From Amyelois transitella (Eukaryota > Arthropoda > Insecta > Lepidoptera > Pyralidae): a DNA stretch of 64,000 bases. Positions 21,424 to 33,800 of the stretch are shown piece by piece. The notes beneath the pieces were generated by a model, which saw only the letters and a program-made list of their open reading frames with translations, searched no databases and was not told the origin of the DNA. The stretch's first letter is position 1. Every line of letters begins with the position of its first letter. The position numbers and the translations under genes were made by a program. The stretch is taken from NCBI RefSeq assembly GCF_032362555.1, contig NC_083514.1, forward strand, positions 4,759,001 to 4,823,000. The letters run 5' to 3'.

Positions 21424-21750
21424 CGTCGGTGGTCGAATTGGTAAGGTGCCCGTTTAAAATGCCTGATTGACAGAAAGGCACAGGTTCAAATCCCACCTTA
21501 GCAATGGACCAATGACTTTTCAAAGTTATATAAGTACTTTAGTTTGAATATTCAGGAAACTGGATGTGTAACCATGGATCCAATGCGGGTTAGGTTTACC
21601 TACAAAGGTTGCGGAGGTCAGATGGGAGTCGCTTCGTGTAAAAACCTGACTCACCCAATCCAGGATAAATAGTCAAACGCATACCCCGGGCTCCTCTCCA
21701 GAGAGATGAGGATGCAACCGGGACTAAAAGCCAGGAGGAAGAAGACTAAT
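21424..21750 (+). mobile_element. tRNA-derived SINE
   Basis: The head shows an A-box-like ggtggtcgaattggtaagg and a B-box-like ggttcaaatccc (21424-21500). A body typical of a lepidopteran SINE follows (gtaaaaacctgactcaccca, atgaggatgcaaccgggact, aaaagccaggaggaagaaga). A related 3' segment occurs near 57970-58010. Confidence 0.75.
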
Positions 21751-22329
21751 AATAAATCTATCTAATTAAAAGGAAGTTAAATCCCTATGCTACAGACAAA
21801 AATAATTTTATTATAATTTGGACCCCTTGTTTGGGTTCTAGCCAAACCACAGAACCGATCAGCATGAAATTTTGCATACGTAAGTAGATATAGTGTGGAG
21901 TAGAGCCGGACATAGTGTATCATCCCGGTAAAAACGATAGTTTCCGCAGGATTTGCGAAAAACCTTATTCTTATGTAGTAGGTGGTATTTATCTAACGTG
22001 CAGAGCTGCTGGTATAATCTAGTAAGTCATACTGACGAGATACCTTTAAAAAATTAGAGCCAACAAGGGAATCTAATTATAGTTTTCGAGATCAGTTCAA
22101 TAATTGAGAACAACGAAAATAGAGTGCACCCACGCGGGCACAAATAATAGATATATGTACATAGACTCCATTCGATAGTACTCAGCGAAGCCGCCACTCG
22201 CTCCAAGATGTCCTCCACGGTTTTCTAGAATAATCAGTTCAGTTTATAAACACTAGATGGCTCTAGAATGTGAGTATAAGAAAAAATGGGACTTTTCTAG
22301 AACAGGTCCTAAAAAAAATCCAAATGCAC
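21751..22329. other. Intergenic repeat debris
   Basis: 21840-21960 (accacagaaccgatcagcat, gatttgcgaaaaacc) resembles a degraded interspersed repeat. No frame is visible. Confidence 0.4.
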
Positions 22330-22740
22330 CTAAAAACAGACACCTATGAATGTAAACATTATAACTGGATTGTCAATTGCAATGTCTTTTACCACCACGA
22401 CTCTTCACTATCGTAATAGAAGACGTTTTCAAAATCTTACAAGAAGATGTGCCCCGCATACAACTCAATCAAGACAGAGTAACAAAACTGCCAATCTTTC
22501 CATCGTTTGCGGACGACGTCATATTGGTATCTTGTTATCTGCAACAACTAGGTAAACACAATTTTCATTTAATTGAAATCGTTATGTTAAACAGTAGGAC
22601 TAAAATTTAACTACACAAAAACCAAAATAATCGTCCGCGACCCAGAAAACAAAAATAATAGGAACTTCTATACCTTCGACAGCATAATAACTGCAGCAAA
22701 GGAAACCTAGGCACTTATGTTACTGCAACACTCAATAGAA
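22330..22740 (+). pseudogene. RTE-type reverse-transcriptase fragment
   Basis: The frame reads LFTIVIEDVFKILQED, then FADDVILVS (catalytic motif), then a KTKI-like block after a frameshift. This is the palm region of an RTE-type RT. Frameshifts and stops make it inactive. Confidence 0.75.
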
Positions 22741-22914
22741 ATAAAACAGTGCATGCACGTTTGCAAACAAGCACTTGTGGCGACATCTCTACGCCACAAG
22801 TCACAACAACCGATCACGCGACGCTATCAGTCAAAATCAGCGAAGTCTTAGCGCGCAAGCATAGATTTCACGGATTGGAGCATAATATACAACCTCCGAT
22901 TCAACATCGCCGGA

Positions 22915-23005
22915 ACCGCGGTTCCCCAGGTATAACACCTAGCCTGGCGGAATTCCTTCCCTTTGGTGACGGTCGAGCCGAATCATCACTCCTGCTACAC
23001 TGGTG
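22915..23005 (+). mobile_element. Gypsy-type LTR end with primer-binding site, remnant
   Basis: An LTR-like end (ggttccccaggtataaca ... ctgctaca) is followed within two bases by tggtgacctcgacgt. That is close to the tRNA-Trp-complementary primer-binding site used by CsRn1/Kabuki-type Gypsy elements. A related LTR end lies at 36277-36320. No Gypsy ORF follows. Confidence 0.55.
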
Positions 23006-23226
23006 ACCTCGACGTAATTGGAAGCAACTTTCTTCTTCATCATCAACTCCAATCCTTACCATCATCATTCCTCACTCTGCAAGCAGTCTCACAGAAAGCC
23101 AGCAACTGAGTATCGCAGCAGGACCATCGCAGCCGAATCACCGAGCTAACGCAAACGCGTGTCGACTGCTGCGTTACATTACTTAACGGGCACAATAATT
23201 AAGGGGTTTTAAATCAATCATTACCT

Positions 23227-23634
23227 GTGAGGAAAAGTGGATTCTCAGCAATACTCGGAAACGCTCATCGCAATGGCTGGTCCCTGGCCAGCCAGCCAAA
23301 TTCAGTCCCAAGCGAAAATTGACCCAAGAAAGTCACTTGTAATTGTATGGCGGACTAGTGCCGGTGTCGTTCATTGCAGTTTTCTCAAATCTGGCCAGAC
23401 GATTACGGCAGACGTCTATTGTCAGCAATTGCCAACTATGATTGAAAACAGAACAGACGGCTACCAAATTAGAGGAGCTTCAATTGGAATGTTTAAGACA
23501 TCCACCGTACTCACCAGATCTTGCGCCAACTGATTACCATTTTTTTATTTAATTTGGGTAAATTCTTCCAAAGGATAAATTTCAACTCCAATAATAAATA
23601 ACTCCGGGCAGTCAAAACCACCTTCAAAAATATT
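23227..23634 (+). pseudogene. mariner transposase remnant (same lineage as 12817)
   Basis: Plus-strand blocks include VWRTSAGVVHCSFLKSGQTI, a deletion around the second Asp, TKLEELQLECLRHPPYSPDL and PTDYHFF with the third Asp position. Frameshifts interrupt the frame. Confidence 0.8.
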
Positions 23635-24006
23635 ATCGATTACCGTCCGAATGGTTTTTTAGTACCTAAAGGGATCAAGGAACTACCTATGAGATGACAA
23701 AAGTGCATAATAATAATGGTTCTTACTTTGATACATACATACATACACATACATATAGTCACGTCTGTCATAGAGCCAACAGTCCCGAAAAGACAGGACA
23801 GTACGAGCGAAAATAAAATTATCGATTACCGTCCGAATGGTTTTTTAGTACCTAAAGGGATCAAGGAACTACCTATGAGATGACAAAAGTGCATAATAAT
23901 AATGGTTCTTACTTTGATACATACATACATACACATACATATAGTCACGTCTGTCATAGAGCCAACAGTCCCGAAAAGACAGGACAGTACGAGCGAAAAT
24001 AAAATT
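23635..24006. repeat. Perfect tandem duplication, 2 x 186 bp
   Basis: Copies 23635-23820 and 23821-24006 appear identical. Each unit joins the 3' end of a mariner remnant to a SINE-like fragment (catacatacatacacatac and cacgtctgtcatagagccaa). Confidence 0.93.
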
Positions 24007-27000
24007 ACTAACTACATACATATACCTAGGTAAATATGAAATGAACCATAAGCTTAGGAATGAATAAGTAAAAAAACACATACATTTTTTACATTTATTG
24101 AGACAAACATTTTAAGAGAACATCAAACTAAAAAAATATGTATAATGATATTACATTTTGGACTATAAAAAGATTCATTATAGATACTTTAAATCATAAT
24201 TTTTTTGTTTGACAAGATATTAGAAACTTGTAAACATGTGGGCAGTAATTGTAGAAATCGGTTTGTAATAAGACAATAGAAATGACTTATTATTTTCAAA
24301 CCATAGGGAATGATGTGTCGAATAGAATTAAGAATTCTATGGCTGTCATCTATTTGCAGACTCGAGGTATAGACAACTAGGTACTTACTAGTTCTGGACC
24401 GTTTTTCAAAAGCTTATAAATATTTAATACCATTATACAGATGGCAACCAGGTACACAGTAATTAGAATATAAGTAATATGCTATTAATGCTTTCAACTA
24501 CAGATAGATGTACTTCAATCATCAATGTTGTATAAATGTACAAATTGCAAAGCTCTCATTGTATATCCTTCATATTGTACTGACCACAGATTACCCCTCT
24601 GTGGCACAGACAGACTTAAAAAACAATAATCAAACATTTATTTAATGTATTTATGTAAGTGTTTATATATCAAATATATACAAAGAATGAGTATTCAACT
24701 ATCACAGCTATCTGCTGGAATATGATGCGGATACAAATAGTTTTTCTACGGCTCTGTTAGGACGAATATGACTTGCTGCATTTAGCTGCACAGCCTGCAG
24801 TCAGCTGAAATAATTAAGTAGGTATTGATATCATTAATAAATGTAGTTCAACCAATATTTATTGACTATTAATATAATATAAAACTGTTACATTTGCCAG
24901 AGATACAACTCTATCACTCGAATATTATATTTAAATATATTTATACAAAATCCCGCATCTTTCCCGAAAACGTAGGCAAAGACTACATCTTCCCGCATAC
25001 CACAATCCCTGCAGTTCTTTGCTTAATTCATTCTTTTCATGCAAGGTTGTCGATTTAGGGTTCTCTCGATATGACCATTTGCTAAGATTTGAACAAAGAC
25101 CTTTCTTTCGCCTAGCCCTTCCCTCCCAACGTTCCCATATACACTCTCTTGACACATTTGCTTAGTCACTCCCCACTACCAAACAGTCTAAGCATTCCCT
25201 ATTTTATATCCCTTTTAATGTCACTCAAGATTACACTGATCACTATTTCCACGGCATTGATTCTGCTTCCATGCCTCTTCTGCCACACCCAACATTAAGG
25301 CCTATACACCGCATGAGAAACCTTTTGGAACAAGTTCCGACTGCGCAAAAAGACATGAATCACCGTTTTCCCCGCATTTACTATCATTTTAATATCCCTA
25401 TCGTACTTTCCTTCTGCTATAAATATTAATCCAACATGTACAAACACTTTCATTTGCTCCTTTCTCCTTTATGCAAAAAATATAACATTCTGTCATTTCT
25501 TCCTTTTTTTCAGTCCTTTCTTATTCAGTTTCATACATACAAATGGCCATGAAAAAAATTTACTAAAAATGTTTTTTTTTAATTAGAAATAAGGAATTAA
25601 TCACATGACGAAAGTAACCAAATATTATAGTGCTGATTTATCAATGTGTAACAGTCGCACCAAATGTCCAAATACTTGCAATTACCATTACCTAACATTT
25701 AAAGCGCTCCCCTATATAAGGACTGACCAGAGCATTTAAAACTTGGAAATGTACTTTTTTAGGAACAAATACCTATTAGATTTTATTTGATCCTAAATAA
25801 CGATACTCTAAGAAGCTATTTAGTTTCATTTGAGTATTAAACATAACAGAAATAGAATAAGATTTGAGGTTTTACCGAAATGACAGTCCTCTTTCGACAA
25901 CACAATGCTGCAATCGCTAATCTAGTTAAATTCTATTCTCTCTCTCAATCAAAATAATTAACACCTAACAATAAGTTTAATACAACAGATAACACCAGCC
26001 AGACATTTTAACCTACACTTATACATATAAGTTTGATATTATGGTGGTATACCATGACGACCTAAAAGCATTCCGTTACGTCGCTAGTATCTCGTATAAG
26101 TGCAGTTGAACAAACTAAAACAAACGAGCCACATTAGCACATGATAGAATTGAAGTTTTGCAACAAGCACCGCCACAGTCTACTCAAAGTATTCGTACGT
26201 ATATTAGATTACACAATTGAACTTAAAGCTTACATTATGTTGGCACCGAACAGCACGAGATGTATTTAGGATGCATAACACAATTTATAATCTTTGGTCT
26301 TATAATGTTCTTCGGATAATAACGAGCACTTAACTAGTGCAATCATTACAAAACTGTTGACATAGTAACAAATATAATATTCGTGAACGAATAACAGAAA
26401 TCTTCATATCATACACCTCTAACATCCACATTACGTGGAAATTATATAACTAAATCAAATGTCAACGTGCAGCTTATTATTCAGATAAACTATTTATTTA
26501 CAACAATTTAAATTATGTACATATATTTTATTTTTTAACATTAAATCATTAACATTCCCGTTTCAAGAAGCACAATCAAAATATTTAAATGTAAATACAT
26601 GCATAATTTTAATGAAAAAAAAACAGTAAATATTTGTATAATAAATTATACCTATGCGAACGAAATGCACATCATTTCATAAATTCAAAATATTAAATAT
26701 TGACTACACAAATCAATCAATTGCCTTTTTCTTGTATTTAGTATATTTCTCGAAAAAAATCACTAATTTAATGCGAAAAGTTAGTAGTTTTCAATGTTTC
26801 TTAAATTACGTAGTAAAAATGTCTTGTACAAAGAAATACTTTGTGGTAATTCATAAGGTTGTTTACTCTTGGTGACATTGGTTCACATTGGTCAAGTTGT
26901 ATATACTGTGAGATGTCAAGAACTGCTGACCGTTGATTCAACAATAATACCTACTGGTCATGTACCATCTCACATTTCCAATTTACTACCATTCCATATT

Positions 27001-27840
27001 TAAATGTCCACCTAAAGTTAATGTCATGGTAATAGTCGAATTAGACGATTAAGGGCTTGTCATCATGATCGACGTGTATTGGAGACTGTGATGCACAAAT
27101 GCGATCAGAAATCAGTCAGTGGGGTGCCCCTTATTATATAAGAGCATTACAATATATATGTAAACCTGCATAATATTTTAATGTTATTTAGATAGATATT
27201 ATTTCTTAGATAACTGAATTGTGAAACCCTGTTTACCTCGTGACTCGTGACATTATTTTGGAAGTCCTGTTGCACTATCGAATTCATAATTAATGTGAAA
27301 GTTCGCATTCATTTTCACTTTATGAATAGTATTTTCACCTCAAAATCTGGAAATACTCGATTAATCTCAACATTACAAAAAAATCACTCTACAAATTAGT
27401 ACAGAGATAAAAATTTTTATATATTAGTTTAAGTTAGATAAAGTTAGGATTTATTTGGGGTCAGATTCAGTCAAATCGTGAAATCACACATATTTAGTTC
27501 ACCAGATTTTAAATATGTATGTATAAATGAATTAGGGTTCGAGGCAACTAGACAATCGCTGATCATCGCACGAGAAGCTTACATAATACCAGTTTAAAAT
27601 AATTTACTTTGCAAGATGTATGTATCGAGCGCTAGGCTTCCCGAGCGGGTTAAAGTTATAGTACTCCTACTACGATACCGCTTCACGCGTGGCGATCACG
27701 TCCCCATCGTTCAAGTCTATACAACGATCCCCGGTAACATAGCGTCCAGAGGCTCATCGTTTGCGGATCTTCATGCGACACTTCCTGCCGCTAGTGTCCG
27801 CGGAGCTTCCGCCGCCCGCCGGGTCCGCGTCGGCGCGGCG
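24007..27840 (-). other. SNRK 3' flank / possible long 3' UTR
   Basis: Mostly unique AT-rich sequence beyond the SNRK stop codon at 27841. On the minus strand AATAAA occurs at several places, for example near 24100 and 26500, so the transcript end cannot be fixed. An old RTE fragment interrupts it at 24940-25560. Confidence 0.4.
24940..25560 (-). pseudogene. Old RTE-type LINE fragment
   Basis: In minus orientation, pieces such as CETWTWQKR, RMNAVEI, GMLRLFG and CVKRVYMG parallel the C-terminal part of the RTE copy at 37666-38332. Many frameshifts and stops are present. Confidence 0.65.
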
Positions 27841-30800
27841 CTAGCACAGGCCGTGCAGCCGGCGCGCGGGCGGCGCGGGCCTCGCCGCCGCCCACAGCCG
27901 CAGCAACGGCCGCCCGCACAGCGCCACCAGCCCGCCGCCCGCCCAGCGCGCCGCCGCCGCCTCCTCCACCTCCGCGATGCGGTTCAGCGAGCGCGACTCC
28001 CGCAGCCGCGACTCCTTGCGCGCCGCGCGCCGCCGCCGCCCGCCGCCGCCGCGCGCGTCCCCCGCCGCGCCGCCCGCGCCCCCCGCCGCCCCGCCCGCGC
28101 CCGCGTCCGTGCCCGGCGCGCCCGCCACGCCACCCGGGGCCGCGCGCGCGCCCCCGCGCCCGCCCGCCCCAGCGCCCCTCTCCTGGCTGTCGCTGGAGTC
28201 GTCGTGCGAGTCGCGGCGGGGCCGGTCGGCCGGCAGGTCCGCTCGCTCGGCAGCCCGTTTCTTCTTCTCCGAATCGTCGTCGGACAGGTCCGACGAGGAG
28301 CAGGATCCGGCGCGCGGCCGCCGCCGCCTGCATTCCATCCGCTGACGGCGCGCGGGGGGCGGCGCGGGAGGCGGCACGCGAGGCATAGGCGCGCTGCAGC
28401 CCGCCCCGCCCTCTCCTCCGCAGTAGATAACGGTCGTTTCATCACTCTTGGATGATTGGGATGATTCATCATCGAGGTTCACCTGAAAATAATAATAAAT
28501 TAATCTGAAACAGACTAAACGACACAAAGATATTAACGTACTAAATGCCGTGTTCTACTTTATAACACCTTCACAAAATGATCAGCGAGCTGCGTGGTGC
28601 GCGGCGGCGGCGCGGCGGCGGGCGCGGGCGGCGCCAGCGCGTGCGCGCGCGCGTGCAGGCGGCCCTCGGAGCGCGAGCCGCGCGCCACCAGCCCCGCGCC
28701 GCTCTCCTCGTCGTCCTCTTCCTCGCGGACTATGCTGCATTTCCTCGACCGCTGAAATACGTTTTTAATTGTTAAGTCTCTGTTTGTGTTTAACTTTCAT
28801 TCCCAAAAATTGTTGAAAAGTATTCTTTACAGTCTTCTCAAAAAATATGTAGTTATAATAAGAAAGATATACACAATTTTTTTTAATCAGTACAAAAAAA
28901 TCGACGCTTATAACTAAACGTTTTTTAATTATTTCGGACACGCCGAACACTTCTCCGTGTACCTCGTCTGCGCAACCACGACCACTCTGACAAGAGTGTT
29001 CGACTAAGAAGAAGATTTATAATTTAATTTCTAATCCAAATCACGACGACGACGATTGAATGACAAGGCACCTACAATGAGGGCGGGCATTGCGCCTTCT
29101 CCTGATCTTGACCTGAACATCGAAGCGAGTTTTCGAATGGGTAAAAAACATGTGACTGAACGTATATGAATGGAAGAATCATACTATTATCTAACATCGC
29201 GTTTTACCAAATTATCTTACATTTTTCGGGATATTCTTTACTTTTGATCTCACGAATATCATCGGGTAGGTACTGAAAGCTACCTTTTTGTATAGTAATT
29301 AAAAATTTATAGTGTATGTGGTTATTCTCTTGTCTGTACACCTCTTCCTAGAGAATTAAAATGTAGGTATGAACTGTATTTGTGACTCACGGGCGGCACG
29401 TCCTGCGGGGTGCGCGGCGCGGCGGCCAGCGCGGGCGGCGCCAGCAAGCGCGCGCCCGCCCGCGCCACGCCCAGCGCCTCGGGCCGGCGCGCGGCGCGGC
29501 TCTGCTCCTGTCTGCAATACAAACCATTGTGAGCAACGCAGACATGCGCCGCGCCTGATTGTAAAAAACACAAAGAAGTTTCAAATATCGCCATGGTTTG
29601 GGGCTATTCAATAATTTGTTGTGATTTTCATTGCATTAAAATAATATTGTATTAAATATAAAAAGCAAACAATTTTTGTATTTGATGATGCATTTTTTAT
29701 TGATATTACAGACTTATGTCAATGGTATAATAATGGTTGTCAAATATTTCTTTTTTTTTTTTTAAATTAGGCCAAAAACAAAAATAAGGTTTCATAAGAT
29801 TGAACATTCCGCCCACCATGGACAGAATGTCCATAACATTATGTATGTGCATATTAACACCATTATCTAATAACAAAAATCAACAACAGAAACCGCCCAC
29901 CATGAAGATAAAAATGATAAATAAAGTGGACTGTATACATAACTTAAATAAAAAGAAATTGATTTCATGGTGAGTAAAATTTAAATAATTAAATTCATAT
30001 AATCTCCTTAAACTTGAATTCATGACACAAAAATTGCTTGACACTGACTCGTCATAAATTTAAAAATTAAATCAGTATTTGAATAAACAAATAAAACAAA
30101 ATGCTAACATTTACTTTAAAACAGGCAAAACACAGAGTTTATTAACAGGCCTTTTTATAATTGAGCCTTTACATTTTATATTTACCACACGTGTAATTCC
30201 ATCCAATCCCGGAAACTTTTGTAAAATTAAACCTAATAACCATTTTCCGGGCGGCAAACCATCTTCTTTAACGAGAACAATATCTCCTACATTTGGTTCA
30301 GCTTTTTGATATGACCATCGATACCGGTTGTGAAATTGCGTCAGGTATTCCTGCGACCATCTTTTCCAAAATCCTTGTACCATCCTCTGTGTTAACTGCC
30401 ATCTCTTTAAACTACTGACATTAGAGTTGTCATAATTCACATCAGGCACAAGCACTAACGGTTCTCCTATCAAAAAGTGACCAGGTGTTAAAGGAGTCGG
30501 ATCATGTGGATTAGTGCTCAATTGTGAAATTGGCCTTGAATTGAGACACGCTTCAATTTGAGTGAGAACCGTGCTCAGTTCTTCATACGTTAGTGTAGCA
30601 TCACCAATCACTCTTTTCAAGTGATGCTTGGTTGATTTTATGCCTGCCTCCCACAAACCACCGAAATTAGGCGCATGAGGAGGTATAAAGTGCCAACTCG
30701 TATTTTCTACGGCCAGAGATTCAGCTATTTCTTTTACAAAATAGGATTTTTCATTATGAAATAAAGTTTTTAATTCTTTTGCAGCTCCTACGAAATTAGT

Positions 30801-33800
30801 CCCATTGTCACTATGCAAATGTGCACAATGACCACGTCTTGCTACAAAGCGTCGAAAAGCAGCTAAGAATGCACTAGTTGTCATGTCACTTATTGCTTCC
30901 AAATGTACAGCTCGTGTTGACATGCATACAAACAGACATATATAGCCTTTATAAGACTTAGTGCCTCTTCCTTTTGACACCCGCATGTTTATAGGACCAG
31001 CATAATCCACTCCAGTGTGATAGAATGGCCTAGAAAATTCTACTCTTGCATTAGGTAGCTGTCCCATTAGCTGATCTCTGGTGTTTACTGCATACCGTAC
31101 ACAAGTGACACATTTTCTGATATATAACTTCACATTCGTTTTAGCATTCAGAATCCAATATCGTGACCTTAGATAATTAAGTGTGAGCTGAGGTCCGCCG
31201 TGCATTGTTTTTTCATGAGCATCTGCAATAATTAATGAAGAAAAATGTGATTTATCAGGTAAGATAATAGGATGCTTTGCAGACATATCTATGTTTGCTC
31301 TCTCTAAACGTCCTCCAACTCTAAGTATTCCAGCATCATCGAGGAACGGGTTCAACGAGGTAAGTTTACTCTTTCTATTTACATATCCTTTTTTATTTAC
31401 ATCACTTAATTCTTCATTAAAACTTTCTTTTTGTACTATTTTAATGCATGTATTTAAAGCCTCTCTTAGCTCTTCACTGGTAAGCCAATTTTCTTTAACG
31501 GTTTTAACCTTTCTTAATCTTTTGCAATAACTAACAACTCTTATTAGCTTACGCAGTGATGAAAATTTGATAATTATTTCATTATTATTTTGCTCATTTA
31601 TCTGTTGATTACATACTCCAACATGACAAACCTTTTTTTCTAAATCTGTTTCATATATTCGATTTGTTCTTTTTTAATTTGCCTTTCTTTCAGCCAGTTT
31701 GGACCAGTAAACCAGATGGATGCATTCTTCAACTCTGAAGGTTTAATACCTCGTGACGCGACACCTGCTGGATTATCCTCAGACCTAACGTGAGTCCATT
31801 GATTTCTGTCCATATTAGTTAAGATATGTGATACGCGATTTGCTATAAATGTTTTCCATTTTCCAGGATGACAACTCAACCACGCCAAAACTACTGTAGA
31901 GTCCGTGTATGCATAAATATTTTCTTTGCTTATATCCAAAACTCCTGACACTTCTTGCAATAGTTTAGAAAGTAGTACTGCTCCACACAGTTCTAGTCGC
32001 GGAATGCTTACCTGTTTTATAGGTGCCACTTTTGTTTTGGATGTTATCAAATGAACCGCACTATTCCCATCTTTGTCTATTACACGAATGAAAACAACTG
32101 CAGCATAAGCATCATTGGAGGCATCACAAAATCCGTGAAGTTCCTGACTACAACTGTTACGATAAGTATTTATCCATCTAGGTATTGTGATATCACGAAG
32201 CAGTAGAAGATCATTGCGGTAAGTGGACCAATCCTTTAATAGCTTTTCAGGTAGCATATCATCCCAGCCGATCCCTGATATCCACAGCTTTTGTATGAAT
32301 ATTTTAGCAACTATAATAGCTGGTGCCAGCCATCCCAATGGATCGTATAACTTCGCGATTTCTGATATAACTTTTCGTTTTGTTACAGGTTCATCTGCGG
32401 GAAGAAGTTTCACAGAATATTCAAAATTATCCGTACTCTGGTTCCAAGTTAATCCTAATATTTTTAGAACATTATCTATTTTCAAACTTACTTTCTCTTC
32501 CGCTTGTTTTTCATTTATTGCTTTTAATAAATCTTCACTATTGCTTGTCCATTTCTGGAGCTCAAATCCTCCTCTTTTTAATAATTCCTTTGATTCCAGA
32601 TATAACTTCTTGCCGTCTTCAACTTTTTCACAGCCCGACAAGAAATCATCCATATAGAAGTCCGTCAAGATTTTCTGTGATGCAACAGGAAAATCAGCTG
32701 CCTCATCTTTTGCATTTTGTTGCAGAGCCTTAACAGCTAAATATGGAGCTGATGCAGTACCAAACGTTACTCTTAAATTACGTAAATGCTTCAACTTGTC
32801 ATTTGGATTGTCACGCCATACTATGCACTGAAAGTAGGTATCTTCATCAGTCACCTTAATTTGCCTGTACATTTTGACAATGTCAGCACACAGACAAATT
32901 GGATGAACACGCCAACGCATTATAATATGACGTAAGTCAAGTTGCAATTTGGGACCTAGCATTAACTCACTGTTAAGGGAGACTCCATTTTTTCCAGGAC
33001 AAGAAGCATCAAATACAACCCTAACTTTAGTTGTTGTTTTGTCCTCTTTCACTACAGCATGATGAGGTAAGTATACAAATGTTGATTTAATTTCATTTTC
33101 AGGAATTACCTCCATATGACCTAATTCTACATATTCATTTATTACATTTGCATACTGTATTTTTAATTCAGGATTTCTAATTAATCTTTTTTCCAGATAT
33201 TCAAATCGTTTTGTAGCAATCGCCAATGTATCTCCATATTGACATTGCGGATCTTCATTACGGAAGGGAAGTTTGACAATGTATCTACCTTCGGAATCCC
33301 TTGTTGTAGTACTCGCAAATATCTTTTCACACTTCTCTTCTTCCTCTGTCCATCTTTTTTCTTGACATAACTTGGGCTCTTCTTCCAGCTCCCAAAATTT
33401 CTGCAGCAGATTATTATCTTCTACGGCATGCATGCACTGGACAAAGGTATGAAAGTTTTTATTACATTCTTCTACATCAACAGATACCCTACCAGATAAT
33501 ATCCACCCCAACTTTGTATTTTGGGCAATTGGCATTTCTGGACCACTCCTAATAAATCCTTCTTCTATTATTTGACAATACACTTCCGCACCTAGAAGTA
33601 TGTCTACTTTATTAGGAGAGTTGAATGTTGGATCTGCTAACCTGATTTTGGGCAGGTTTGACCACCTCTGCACTGCAATTTCCTTGTCAGGCAGCAATGT
33701 GGTGATAGTTTTAATAACGTGAGCTCTAACTTGAATAACGAAGTCTGGGTTGATGAGGGATTGAATTTTAAAATATACGATATATTTTGACACCATCAAT

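Noticed and set aside
21424-21500. A tRNA gene with A and B boxes
   Set aside because: The arms do not give a complete cloverleaf by eye, and the segment continues into a SINE body, so it is a tRNA-derived SINE head.
26654-26875. 73-codon plus-strand frame in the SNRK 3' flank
   Set aside because: AT-rich, no family resemblance, no splice or codon-use support.
27616-28527. Several overlapping long open frames on both strands in the GC-rich block (up to 279 codons)
   Set aside because: High GC removes stop codons in all frames. Only the minus frame ending at 27841 has SNRK landmarks and correct splice phase; the others are shadows.
29557-29561. A 5-bp target duplication for the SNRK BEL/Pao element
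   Set aside because: The flanks share only cct; 4-6 bp identity could not be shown for any plausible LTR boundary.
29322-29614. Overlapping frames around SNRK exon 5 on both strands
   Set aside because: Same GC effect. Only the 121-nt exon in one minus frame links to its neighbours in phase; the rest run into LTR or intron sequence.
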